The translations under genes and the position numbers were made by a program. Below the pieces are notes generated by a model. It did no database searches and had not been told where the DNA came from. It saw only the letters and a list, made by a program, of their open reading frames with translations. From NCBI GenBank assembly GCA_004154925.1, contig QJNS01000057.1:124001-188000 (forward strand): a DNA stretch of 64,000 nucleotides. Reading direction: 5' to 3'. Source of the stretch: Monosporascus cannonballus (Eukaryota > Ascomycota > Sordariomycetes > Xylariales). This document shows, in pieces, positions 46,336 to 55,989 of the stretch. The stretch's first letter is position 1. Each line of letters starts with the position of its first letter.

Positions 46336-49011
46336 ATTATAAATCCTAAAAACTTTATTTCTTTTTAAAAGAAATTCGTATTTGGACGCTTTAACAAGTA
46401 ATTAATATTATAATAACCGTTTATAAATTATTTAAAAATATTTCTTATATTCCTTTTTATTATTCGAATAAATATTTATAATATTAAAATATATTATGCA
46501 CATATAATTAATTATTTTAATTACTACCTTATATATAAGTTTAAAACGTAACCGGCGTATTAATAAAATCAAATAATATAACCATATATTTAAACTATTC
46601 GTACTGCATTCGAAAAATAATGTTTTATTACTTACTCTTTTTAATTTTAATACGGTAATAAATATATTTAAAATTAAGTTTCGAAAATATTTTAGTTAAC
46701 TTTAAACAATCCATTATTTTTAAAATTAAAAGTAAAAAATATGGGTTTTCTATCGTTACCCGATTTAACCCTTTATAATCGATATATAATCGAAAATTGC
46801 TATCTTTTTTAAGTACGAATAATATTAATACTTTTACGTCCTTTTTGGAATAACGTATCCGGCTTATTTTTAGGTTTTCTCGGATATATTTTTCGAATAT
46901 TTTCCTTTAATCTTCCGAAATAAGGTATGTTAAGCCGAATAAAGGCGTTTTCCTTAAAATCAAATTTATTACATATTTTACCCCTAATAAATAACGTATT
47001 TTTTTGATTACTTTTTCGAAATATATTCGCCGAAACTTCTCTAAATATATAAAGAAATCGGTTATCACTTATTTCTGCTATTTTCCGAATTCCGGGATAT
47101 TTAATTTTTCGGCTAAACTTATTAGGTTAACGGTATAAACTTGCTTACCAGAAAACGTTAGGTTTACAATCTCCTACCCGTCGACCTTTTGCAGTAATTT
47201 ATATAACTATTAATATATAACTATATCTAATAAGGCGTTTAACTTACTTATTTCTGGTTTAAATAATAAAAAATCGGGCATTTTCTGGTTACGGTATATT
47301 ATAAAGTAAATTTGCTTAAATTTTTATTCGTTTCCTTTATTATTTATTATATTAATAAAAGCTTCGTAAATTTTATAATACTTAGTATACGTATCGTTAG
47401 CGCTAATAAGACCCGGAATATTTACGGAAACTAATTAAAAATTAAACTTCTTTATTAATTTTCTACTTATAATGTTTACTTATATTCAGGTATTTATATT
47501 TATTTATATTACTATATGCTCCATATTTTTTTAAAAAAAATATCTTTTTTAAAAAACAGCTTTATTGCGACTGTTCTGTAATTATTAGCTAAAATAAACT
47601 AAACATATATGTTTATTCCAGCTTTTTTTTGGGTTCACGTTTAGGAACTAATTTAATTTATCGTTATATATTATAACGTTTTATACGGCTTTCTAAGATC
47701 GGTTTTCGTATAACTGGAATAGCAAAGTTTTCGTATCTCTTTTAAGTTTGTAATTTATGTTTTTGTTACCTAATTTCTTACAGTTATATTATTTAAATGG
47801 GCCCTTATAAAAATTAAAGATATTAAATTATACGGATTTGTTTTAATCGAATTAAATCGGCGATTATTTGCTTTTCGATCATAAAAACGTTTATAATCCT
47901 TATTATTTTTATGCGGCGTTTTTAATTTGCTTTAAGGATTCTTTTTCCTAAAAGCGTTAAAATAAAATTATTTATCCTTATTAATACCCTTAGTAAAAAA
48001 AATCGGGTTTTCTTCGTTTTTTTTCTAGACGTCTTAATAACGGTTTGCCTTATTTATTACGTTATTAATTCAGTTTAATTTAACATTTTTTCGTAACAAA
48101 GTATTTCGTAAGCTTGGTATTAATTTGTAAAAATAATTAAAAATAAAACGCTTAATATTTATATCGTTTTCCGAATTAAAAACGTTTATAAACTTTATTT
48201 TAAAAACTAAAAGCTTTTATTTAATATAAAAGTTTAATAACGATTAATCGAATTGCTAATATAGTTTCATAAATTGTTTCTTATATTCCTTATCGAAAAC
48301 ATTAGAATTTACGTAACTTTTTCTAATAACCATGTATTAATGTTTTAATTTTAATTTTTTTTCGTAATTAAAATAATTAAATTTAATACGGTATAAAAGC
48401 TAAACCTTCGTAATAAAAACATTTATATGGCCCGTAACTAATTAAATATAAATAAAGTTATTTCGTTTTGGTTTTTCGAAACAAGTTTTTATAATAATTA
48501 TTATTTAATTTTCTTTTTTTAATTAACGCGCGTTTAACAAATTTCAGGCAATTATATTACGGTACTTATTTATTATCTTTCGGCTTTTGCGACGATATCG
48601 CAATTAACTTTTAAAACTTTGCTTTTTTAATATATGTTATTATTTGTTCTTCGATTAATTATCGAAATAATATCCAAAATTTGGTTATTATTAAATGATT
48701 TAATTTTTTGTATTTTAAATTCCGCAATACAATTATTATATTACGTTTATTTTCCGACTATTTAATTAACGATTACTGGAACGTATGCTTATTATGTATA
48801 TAAGGTAATTCGGGATTCCCAAAATTATAATTCTTTATCCGTTAAAGCTTTGTTGTAAGCTTTTTCGCTTATTCCTATACCGTAATCGATCGTTCGTCGA
48901 TTAGGTTCTGATTAGTAATTTTTTCGACTAATAACTTAAGTTCGTTTTATAATCGGCAAGCTCGGCTTCTGATAATTATTACGTTATTTTCTATAATAAA
49001 GATAAAACAAT
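46336..49011 (-). pseudogene. B1 gag-pol, 5' half, RIP-inactivated
   Basis: RT is recognised at 46742-46831, minus strand: LFVLKKDSNFRLYIDYKGLN matches the family pattern 'FVKKKDG..RLCVDYRGLN'. Upstream, LISEDQRKIFEKYIREN (about 46870-46930) is the usual lead-in to gypsy RT. Protease and Gag lie at about 47000-48960 but I could not fix their motifs; segments such as IPGLISANDTY (near 47390) and FLLFKPEISKLNALLD (near 47240-47280) are readable. The 46490-46560 region should hold YLDD but is too damaged to call. Confidence 0.8.
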
Positions 49012-49218
49012 TATAAGATAATAGATAATTATAAGCTAGGATAAAGTGATTTCCGGTTAATCGTAAAGCAGATTTTAAAAAGTGAATATATTAGGTTATT
49101 TCTATCTGGCGTTTTCCATTAGCTGCTAGATAGTGGATTTATACTAGTAAGTGAGTTGATAGCTAATCGATGGCTGGTCGACTACCAGTCTTATCCTCAT
49201 AGGAGCTATATTCTCACA
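49012..49218 (-). repeat. 5' LTR of B1
   Basis: 207 bp, TATAAGATAATAGATAATTATAAGC to ATATTCTCACA in plus-strand reading. Matches the LTRs of B2 over the whole length. Confidence 0.9.
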
Positions 49219-49420
49219 TAAAATTCGAACAAGATAAAATAATATAGAAATAAAAACTAAATTATATACAAAATAAAGAAAATTTTCGGTATATAAAAAG
49301 AACGAATTTACGTAATATTTAATTCAATAGAAAAATTACCCGGATTTCGAAAATACCTAAGAACTTGCGAAAAATCTTATAAACGCTCAGTATCTATTAT
49401 AGAACTTTTACCAATAACGC
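49219..49420 (+). pseudogene. Integrase tail and chromodomain remnant
   Basis: End of a family A pol. The chromodomain is readable from about 49270 (KNEFT-stop-YLIQ, KLPGFRKYL in shifted frames) by alignment with 2368-2511. Stops and at least one frame change. The segment would bind methylated histone H3 in an intact chromovirus. Confidence 0.6.
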
Positions 49421-49860
49421 CAGCGGATCCTTAGTTAACGGACAACTAATTAATAGCCTTAATATCGGACCAGTCGATCTAGTCCGCAGCCTGTATTAAC
49501 GTAACTATTATAATCGTTACCTCTAGCTGTGTTTGCTTTTCTTTTAAACATTCTAGCTTTTTTATCGCTTTAATATCTTGAACGCCTTAACAAAGTATTT
49601 CAATATTATAGTTATGAAAAGGTTTTTTCTATTTTCGCAAACGGCTTAAGTAACCAAATAATTCGTTTAAATATTACTAAATTTTAAATAGTTTTACCTT
49701 AGTTACGCGATTTTTTAGTTTTAAACGATTTTTTTCAGCAATACATTTTTTGTATTTAAATTCTGAAAAGCCAAAAGAATTATAGAGATTACCATATTCT
49801 GTATAACGTAAATATTTTCTTAAGTTATAATAAATTTTACAGGTTTTTTTAAAACCTAAT
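49377..49860 (-). pseudogene. Opposite-strand ORF of family A (49 kb copy)
   Basis: Antisense frame with the stop at 49377-49379, matching A1: YNIEILC, KAIKKLECLKEKQTQLE, VTLIQAAD, IDWSDIKAIN, LSVN. TLIQAA and the DW.DI...IN spacing are the same as in A1 (TLIQAAADWPDIPVIN). Stops are TAA or TAG. Function unknown. Confidence 0.5.
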
Positions 49861-50067
49861 TATAGTAAAAACACGAAAAAACGAATACTATAATAAATTC
49901 GAAATATTTAATATGTTTCGAAAAAATAAAAACGTTAATACGTTTGCAAAAACGGATTTTTTTAATACGATTAAACATAATAAATATAAAAAAGGAAAAT
50001 TACTTACTAGATAAAATAAATAAACAAATCAATCTTTACAGAAAAATATCTTAGGAAAAAGAAATCG

Positions 50068-50172
50068 TATTATAACTTAACTGGCTTGGCTACTTTAAGA
50101 ACGATTAGATCTTTTTGGGTGAAACGCCAAGTTTAAGTTAGAGATTACGTAATTAGCTTAAAAAGGCTTAAT
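50068..50172 (+). repeat. Family A 3' LTR, first piece
   Basis: TATTATAACTTAACTGGC onwards, preceded by GGAAAAAGAAATCG. Interrupted by a solo B LTR; resumes 50373-50452 and is then cut. Confidence 0.8.
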
Positions 50173-50367
50173 TATAAAATAAAAAACAGCTGTGAGCTAG
50201 AGTGAGGTGATCTCCGACCAGTCGCAGAGCGTATTCCAAGATGTGAATGTATTAGGTTACTTTCATCTGGCGTTTCTTATTAGCTGCCAGATGGTTATTT
50301 GTACTGGCGCGTGGGTCTGTAGCTGGTCGGACACCAGCCGCAGCCCCATAGGAGCTGTATTCTTATA
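50173..50367 (-). repeat. Solo family B LTR
   Basis: 195 bp, flanked by a perfect duplication TTAAT (50168-50172, 50368-50372). It is the least mutated B LTR (AGCTGTGAGC, CTGGTCGGACACCAGCC), and orientation is the same as in B1 and B2. Solo LTRs arise by recombination between the two LTRs of an element. Confidence 0.92.
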
Positions 50368-50372
50368 TTAAT

Positions 50373-50452
50373 ACAGCTTATAGGTCTAAAAAGTCTAAGC
50401 CCATTAAATCGTAAGGCGGCTTAAAGGTATCCAAGAAAACTTAATAAATCAA
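50373..50452 (+). repeat. Family A 3' LTR, second piece
   Basis: Rest of the 'ggcttaaagg' core after the solo B LTR. The conserved 3' half is missing; a new LTR starts at 50453. Confidence 0.7.
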
Positions 50453-50853
50453 TGTTATAACTTAACTAAGAAGGGGTTTCGGAAACGGTCACTTAATAAC
50501 CGAAACAGAACCGAAGTAGGTCGAAACCACGTAATATGAATCCGGAATGATCCAAGGGATCCAACGGAATACATACAATTATCCGATATAGATTCGGAAT
50601 AATCCAAGAGATTTAACAGGATATTTAAAAGGATATATACGTTCATTATTTCCATAATCTAAATAGCTTCAGCTTGTAATAACCACTTATCAATACTAAT
50701 CGTTTGCAATAACAATTCGTTACCCAAGGTACCCTTGGTATTACGAGACGTAACACATTACTGTATCTATTGCTTAGTTTCTTACGATAGTTCTGCTAAC
50801 ATAAACCCGTACGACTTAGGTTTAATAGTTGGTTAAACCGCCTAACCGTCACA
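50453..50853 (+). repeat. Complete family A LTR without target duplication
   Basis: 401 bp, TGTTATAACTTAACT to CTAACCGTCACA. Its core differs again ('aatgatccaagggatccaacgg', about 50540-50640), and it holds an extra AACCACTTATCAATACTAATCG block near 50680. The flanks ATCAA and TTTAG do not match, and the right side enters a family B internal region, so it is probably a recombined LTR, not a simple solo LTR. Confidence 0.88.
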
Positions 50854-53312
50854 TTTAGATCGTCTTTTTTTTTATGTACGTATCTAACTTTTTTTTTGTA
50901 GCGCTGTAATATCTTAAATGCGTATTCGAAGTGCTTTCGGGATTTTTACGTATTATATTCGGCGGGCCAGCTTTCTTATTTGATTAGATATTCGTGTTAC
51001 CCTCGATTATCTCGGTAGCGGACGATATTTTTTATTATCTATTTTTCCTGTTCCTTTATTAGGTCCGGTAACGCCATTTTAACGTCGTCCGGTTTCCGGT
51101 TATATTACGATTTTAATAAAAAATATTGGAAATATATTAAATATCTGTTAATATTTAATAAGAAAAATTATTCAGTATGCCTAAATATTTATTTGCTTTG
51201 TAATTATAACTCGGATATAAATAAATACGAATTTTGTATTTTTAAACTTAAAACTTTTAGTTAATAAATTTATTTATTATTTTAATTGAAATTTTATAAA
51301 CGTATAACGTTAATTATAATACTTTTTCTAGGTTGCCGTTATTTTCTCCTAATATTTATATATTATTCGACAAATAGCCGCTATTTTTTCGAAACGTTCC
51401 TTAATTCCTTATACCTATCCCTTAAACCTTTATAGAAAGTATTCCACCATCTTTAAATAATATCTATATAAGATTTCGAACGAAAAACGGTCGGTAAATA
51501 CGTTTCGTATATTGTTATATACGAATTCCGCATTTCGTAATAACTTTATCCAATTATTTTAATACTTATTAACGTAATTATAGAAGTAATATTTTAGGAC
51601 TTAATAAATAGGTTCCGTTTGTTTATCGGTTTGCGAATAATAAGCGGTTAATATTTGCCGCTTTATTTTTCGTTGCTTATAAAATTCCGCCTAAAATTAA
51701 TTCGTTAGCAATTTATTTTTATTACTAATAATTCCGGCTAGCATACCGAATTTGTATTCGACCTTGTCGTAAAGTAATCGAGCTAACTCGATTACGGTTA
51801 AGGTTTTAACTATAAGAATAAATAATTTTAATTTCGTAAAGCGGTTAATAATTACTAGAATTGCGTCGTATTTTAACCCGTCTAAATTTAGGTTTTTAGA
51901 AACCTCTATAATAAAATTTAACGAGATTTTTGTAAAAGTTGCTTAAGTAACGGTAAGAGCTGTAATTATTTATATAGTTTATAACGTGGTTTTCTCATAC
52001 CTTAGCAGTTCGTATATTACTTAAGATATTTTCGGATATCGTTCGCCATATTTTCCTAATAAAAATCTTTGGTTATCAGTTTTAGCATACGAATATATCC
52101 TATATATCTTGCCTCTAGATTATTATAGTACTAGCTAATTAGTTGCTTCTGTAAAACGTCTTATAACGGAATTACGAATTTATTCCAATAATATAAAACC
52201 TTATTTAAGTTTAAAAAATATCCTCCTTTTATTTCGGCTTAGCGTTTAACTATCCGTATCAGCTTTATAATATTTAAGTCCTTGATTTACAGCTTTCGGT
52301 TATAATGCCGTTTCGTTTTTAGCCGGCCTTTTCGCTAAAAAACGTAAAACGTATTGGTTATGAATAATAACTTTAATATTAATTTCGTTTTTCTTAGATT
52401 TTTCGGAATTCGATCGTAATATAATCGTAATTTACGGTTACTGTTATTTAACCGTTAATCGTATTACTGTTACGATTCGCATTTGTATTATTGTTCGTAA
52501 GCGATACATTGGGCAGGTATATGGTTTCTTATTTTCACTTTTTTTTGAAACCTTTTTATAATCGTATAAGGAAGATTTTTCGCTTTTTTTACGCGGATAA
52601 TAACTATTTAAATTTCCGCTACTTAAAATCTTTTTAGAAATTTTGCAGCGAACGAATTTTGCGTTATTTTTATAAGGCCTTTTATTTCCTTTATAATACT
52701 TTAAATCGCGTTATATATTTGCAACTCTTTTTCGTACGTTTTTCGGCATATTATTCGTAAATCCGAATTTTTTAAATAATATAAGAATTATATTTTTACA
52801 TGTAATTTTTTTTAATATGTTATCCGGACGTCTAAATAACCTATTAGCTGAATTAACGGCGCCCGGTCGGTATTAGATCTTAAAATTAAATTACGTAAAG
52901 CAGTAAATTTATCGAGTTAACCTCCTTGTAAGATTACGCGCCGGCGTCTTTATTATGTTTTTAAACGCTATATAATCGATAAATATTAAGAAACTCTTTT
53001 TCATATCTTTAAGATATTACCGTTAATATTCCAGGTTTTTTATAATCACTAATAATTTTTATAACCTTATAATTTACCGCTTTTAATTTAATATAATTTT
53101 CGCGATTAATATGTAATTAAACGTCAATATTTTTCGTATTTTTATATAAATATCCTTAATATAGCTTTTTTTAAGACGTTTATTTTAACTCTGATATTTT
53201 TAGCGTTATCCTAATATCGGGAAATAATCGCTAACTAAAAGGCATTTTTTTAACTTCGAAATGTTTTTTTTAATTTTTTCGAGTTATCGAAATTCTGTTA
53301 TTTTACCTTTAC
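50854..53312 (-). pseudogene. Family B pol, 3' half (RNase H, integrase, chromodomain-like end)
   Basis: Homologous to about 55990-58460 of B2. Read right to left: RNase H region (about 52600-53312), then integrase with the zinc-binding block (RYIGYIRMLKLI...DIRKYLKQYTNC, His and a Cys changed to Tyr, about 51990-52170) and the catalytic core (about 51550-51900; the plain 'LVIVDRFTKL'-type motif is broken by frameshifts and stops). The end at 50860-51010 reads EYLIK, then WPAEYNT and HFEYAFKILQRYKKK, a chromodomain-like fold. Cut on the left by the 50453 LTR and on the right by A4. Confidence 0.82.
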
Positions 53313-53681
53313 TGTTATAACCCAACGGCTTGGCACGACCAGAAACGGTCAGAAAATAGTGGGACGCTTCAAGTCACGTGACCGCGAGGATCGCTGGCGA
53401 GTTCAGCGAGTTCTAGATCGCAAGGATCGCTGACGAATCCAGCGAATCCAAAGATTAATAAGAATTACGCCTAAATATAATACGTTTATTATTTTCATAA
53501 TTTAAACAATTTTAATTTACAATACTTATTAATATTAATCGTTTATAATACAATTTTTATACTCTTAATATTAAAAAACGTAATTAAGTTACTTTATTAT
53601 TACAGAATTCTATAATACTTTTGCTAATATAAACTCGTACGACTAAGGTTTAATAATTAGTTAAATTATTTAGTTATCATA
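53313..53681 (+). repeat. 5' LTR of A4
   Basis: 369 bp, TGTTATAACCCAACGG to TTAGTTATCATA. Its core is of a fifth kind, with 'gaggatcgctggcgagttc' and 'aaggatcgctgacgaatcc' units (53385-53450), scarcely mutated, while the 3' half is strongly AT-biased. Confidence 0.9.
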
Positions 53682-53737
53682 TGTTACAAGTTTTTATTTA
53701 ATAATACCGTCAGACTTTGAGCAATATCGCCGACATT

Positions 53738-54107
53738 ATGTCTACCAATAAGCAGCCCAAATAATCTACTTATTAGATCTCTGATAATTCGGACATTAAA
53801 ATAAAATCCGAAAAAGAAAAAGAAAAGCTTCGCCTTTCTTACGAAAAAGTTCTTTAACGTTTAAATGCCATAAACGAACGTATTTTTCAGCTTAAGAAAA
53901 ACAATAATGATCTTACGATATCCCTTTAAGCCGCCCATAGGAAATTTAAGAAAAAAAAGAAAGTTCTCGAAATTGGGAAGCCGTTTCGAATAAACCAGGT
54001 TATTTAGCTAAATTTTACCAAAAAACGAGAAAAAGTCCTTAAACCTCCTAATCTAGAACGTTTCGACGGAACCTCGACCAAATTATAATTATTTTTAACT
54101 TAATACC
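53738..54107 (+). pseudogene. A4 gag, N-terminal part
   Basis: From ATG 53738 (MSTNKQPK) about 120 codons in one frame with seven stops, all TAA or TAG where Gln or Trp codons are expected and no frameshift. The segment is rich in Lys and Glu (KIKSEKEKEKLRLSYEKVL, LKKNNNDLTI), a likely coiled coil, followed by NLERFDGTSTKL, the conserved start of the capsid-like part. Broken by B2 at the duplicated ATACC. Confidence 0.85.
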
Positions 54108-54151
54108 TGTAAGATAATAGATAGCTGTGAGCTAGGTGAGATGATCTTAAT
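54108..54151 (-). repeat. 44-bp partial duplication of the B2 LTR end
   Basis: Repeats the first 40 or so bases of the adjacent LTR (TGTAAGATAATAGATAGCTG...ATGATCTTAAT). It lies within the target duplication, so it was present at integration or arose afterwards by slippage. Confidence 0.85.
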
Positions 54152-54357
54152 TGTAAGATAATGGATAATTATGAGCTGGGTAAGGTGATCTCCGACCAGT
54201 CGTAAAACAGATTTCAAGAAATGAATGTATTAGATTACTTCTATCTAGCATTTCCTATTAACTGCCAGATGATAAATTTATACTAATAAGTAAATCGGTA
54301 ATTAATCGGTAGCTGGTCGGTTACCAACCTTATTTTTATAAAAACAATATTTTTATA
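54152..54357 (-). repeat. 3' LTR of B2
   Basis: 206 bp, TGTAAGATAATGG to AATATTTTTATA in plus-strand reading. The internal GATCTCCGACCAGTCG and TAGCTGGTCGGTTACCA blocks are shared with all B LTRs. Confidence 0.92.
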
Positions 54358-55980
54358 ATTATTTCTCTTTTTTAAATTATTAATCCTTAATAACATTATT
54401 ATCAATTTGATATAACGTATTTTGCAAATTTGGTTACGTATATTTGCTAATAATTTACCGTTATATTATTTTGTAAGTAATTACCGTAATAATTAATACG
54501 TATTATATTATGTAATTAAATTTGTTCCGCCTAATATCCTTTTATAATTTATTTTTAATCTCATTTTATTTGCTTTTTTTTATATTTATATTTTTATTCC
54601 TTTTACATACGCGTTCCGTTCGGTTTCCCGTTTTTCTTTATTTTTATTTCGCCTTCTCCGTTTATTTTACGTATTATTTTCGTTCGCTGTATGTTTTTTT
54701 TCGTAAGGAATTTAAAAAGAAATAATATTTTAATATTAATAACGATTAAGATTTTTTTAATATTATCTTTTCGGTGCCGAGAGTAAAGTAAATATAAATC
54801 GTATTACGGGCGATAATAAGCCATATTATATTTATATAATATAACGTTATTTCGATTATTTTACGGTTTACGTTTAAATTTCGGACGCTTTAAATTATAT
54901 CGTAATTAGTTATTGTTATAAAACCTTTCGTACGGTAAATAATTATTCTTATTATTATTAATATCGTTATTTAATTTCTATTTAAATTTCGATTATTTTT
55001 AAAAATATTACCTAAACGATTTTTTAATTCGGTATCGATAATTAAAAATTAATTAACGAACTCGAAAAAGTTCGTATTACAAATACTTAATACAAATATT
55101 TCGACTTAATTACGGTCGGTCGTCAATTCGATATCTTTCGTAAGACCGAATTCGCCTTTAACGTAATTATTATTAAGGAATATTATTTTTTTTAATATAA
55201 CGGAAGTTAATTTCCGATCGTCCGTTATAATTGCGAAAATCCAGTTTTAACGCCGTTTTATAAGTATACAAACTTAAGTTTTTTTATAAATATTACGGTT
55301 TTCTTTTTATTATTTCGTAATTAATTTTCGATTAGGCATAATTTTAAAATATGTTTATAAGTAAGGTAATTTTTAAAGGCCGTTATACTGTTACGTTTTT
55401 TATTTACGAACATTTTCCGCTCGTTTTTCGATCTTTTAATAAAACTTTAATATTTATTAATAACTATAATTAAAAAACGGTTTTATTTGGCGAAATTATT
55501 ACCAAACTTAAATATGTTAAACGTTTTAAAAATAACGCCTTATTTCCGACTAATAACAAATTATATTCCGGTTATTTAGGCCCTGTTTTTCGTAAAAAAT
55601 AAAACGTTTTTAAATTTTTTTATGTTTTATGCCTAATAAGTTTAATAATTGCATATGCTTTTTGCCGTTATATGTTTTCCGATTATTTTCCGATATTCCT
55701 ATGTTAATTTGTTTAATACGTTTATTAAAAATTAATTAATGCAAAATTTAATAATTAAATATAAAATTTTGTTTTCGAAATATAAGTTTATTTTTTTTAT
55801 ATTGCCCGTAAATTTTCGACCGGTATACGATAAAATAATTACTTATTAAAAGTTTAAAGGTAATTATATAATTAAATAATATTTTAATATTAATATTTTA
55901 ATTTTATTTAAAATTATTTTTTATAATTTTTATAATTATTAAGTAATCAATTTTCGATGGAGTTATTATTATTTTGCGGT
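54358..55980. other. Unassigned 1.6 kb between 3' LTR and integrase of B2
   Basis: No homologue elsewhere in the window. The plus strand (antisense to pol) has stretches with few stops: near 55060-55190 (FDIFRKTEFAFN, VIIIKEYYFF) and 55480-55800 (LPNLNMLNVLKITPYF, then LHMLFAVICFPIIFRYSYV). If TAA is read as former CAA these join into a longer frame. It might be an opposite-strand gene of family B, a captured host gene fragment or an insertion. No domain recognised. Confidence 0.4.
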
Positions 55981-55989
55981 TTTTAAGTT

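Larger units (their letters stand above)
46336..49218 (-). mobile_element. B1: 5' half of a family B chromovirus
   Basis: Homologous to 58640-61564 of B2: 5' LTR 49012-49218, gag, protease and RT start. The 3' half is missing, cut at about 46336 by the unassigned segment. Its LTR abuts family A internal sequence at 49219, so it inserted into a plus-strand A element. Confidence 0.85.
49219..50452 (+). mobile_element. 3' end of a plus-strand family A element
   Basis: A1/A2-type tail: chromodomain (about 49270-49420), antisense ORF, polypurine tract and the first part of a 3' LTR (50068-50172 and 50373-50452), the latter carrying the 'ggcttaaagg' core. Its 5' side was displaced by B1 and its LTR is cut by another LTR at 50453. 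Confidence 0.85.

Noticed and set aside
54522..54725. 67-codon hydrophobic plus-strand frame
   Set aside because: Phe/Tyr/Leu-rich product typical of T-rich DNA; no copy in other B elements and no link to the later readable segments. Kept only as part of the unassigned region.
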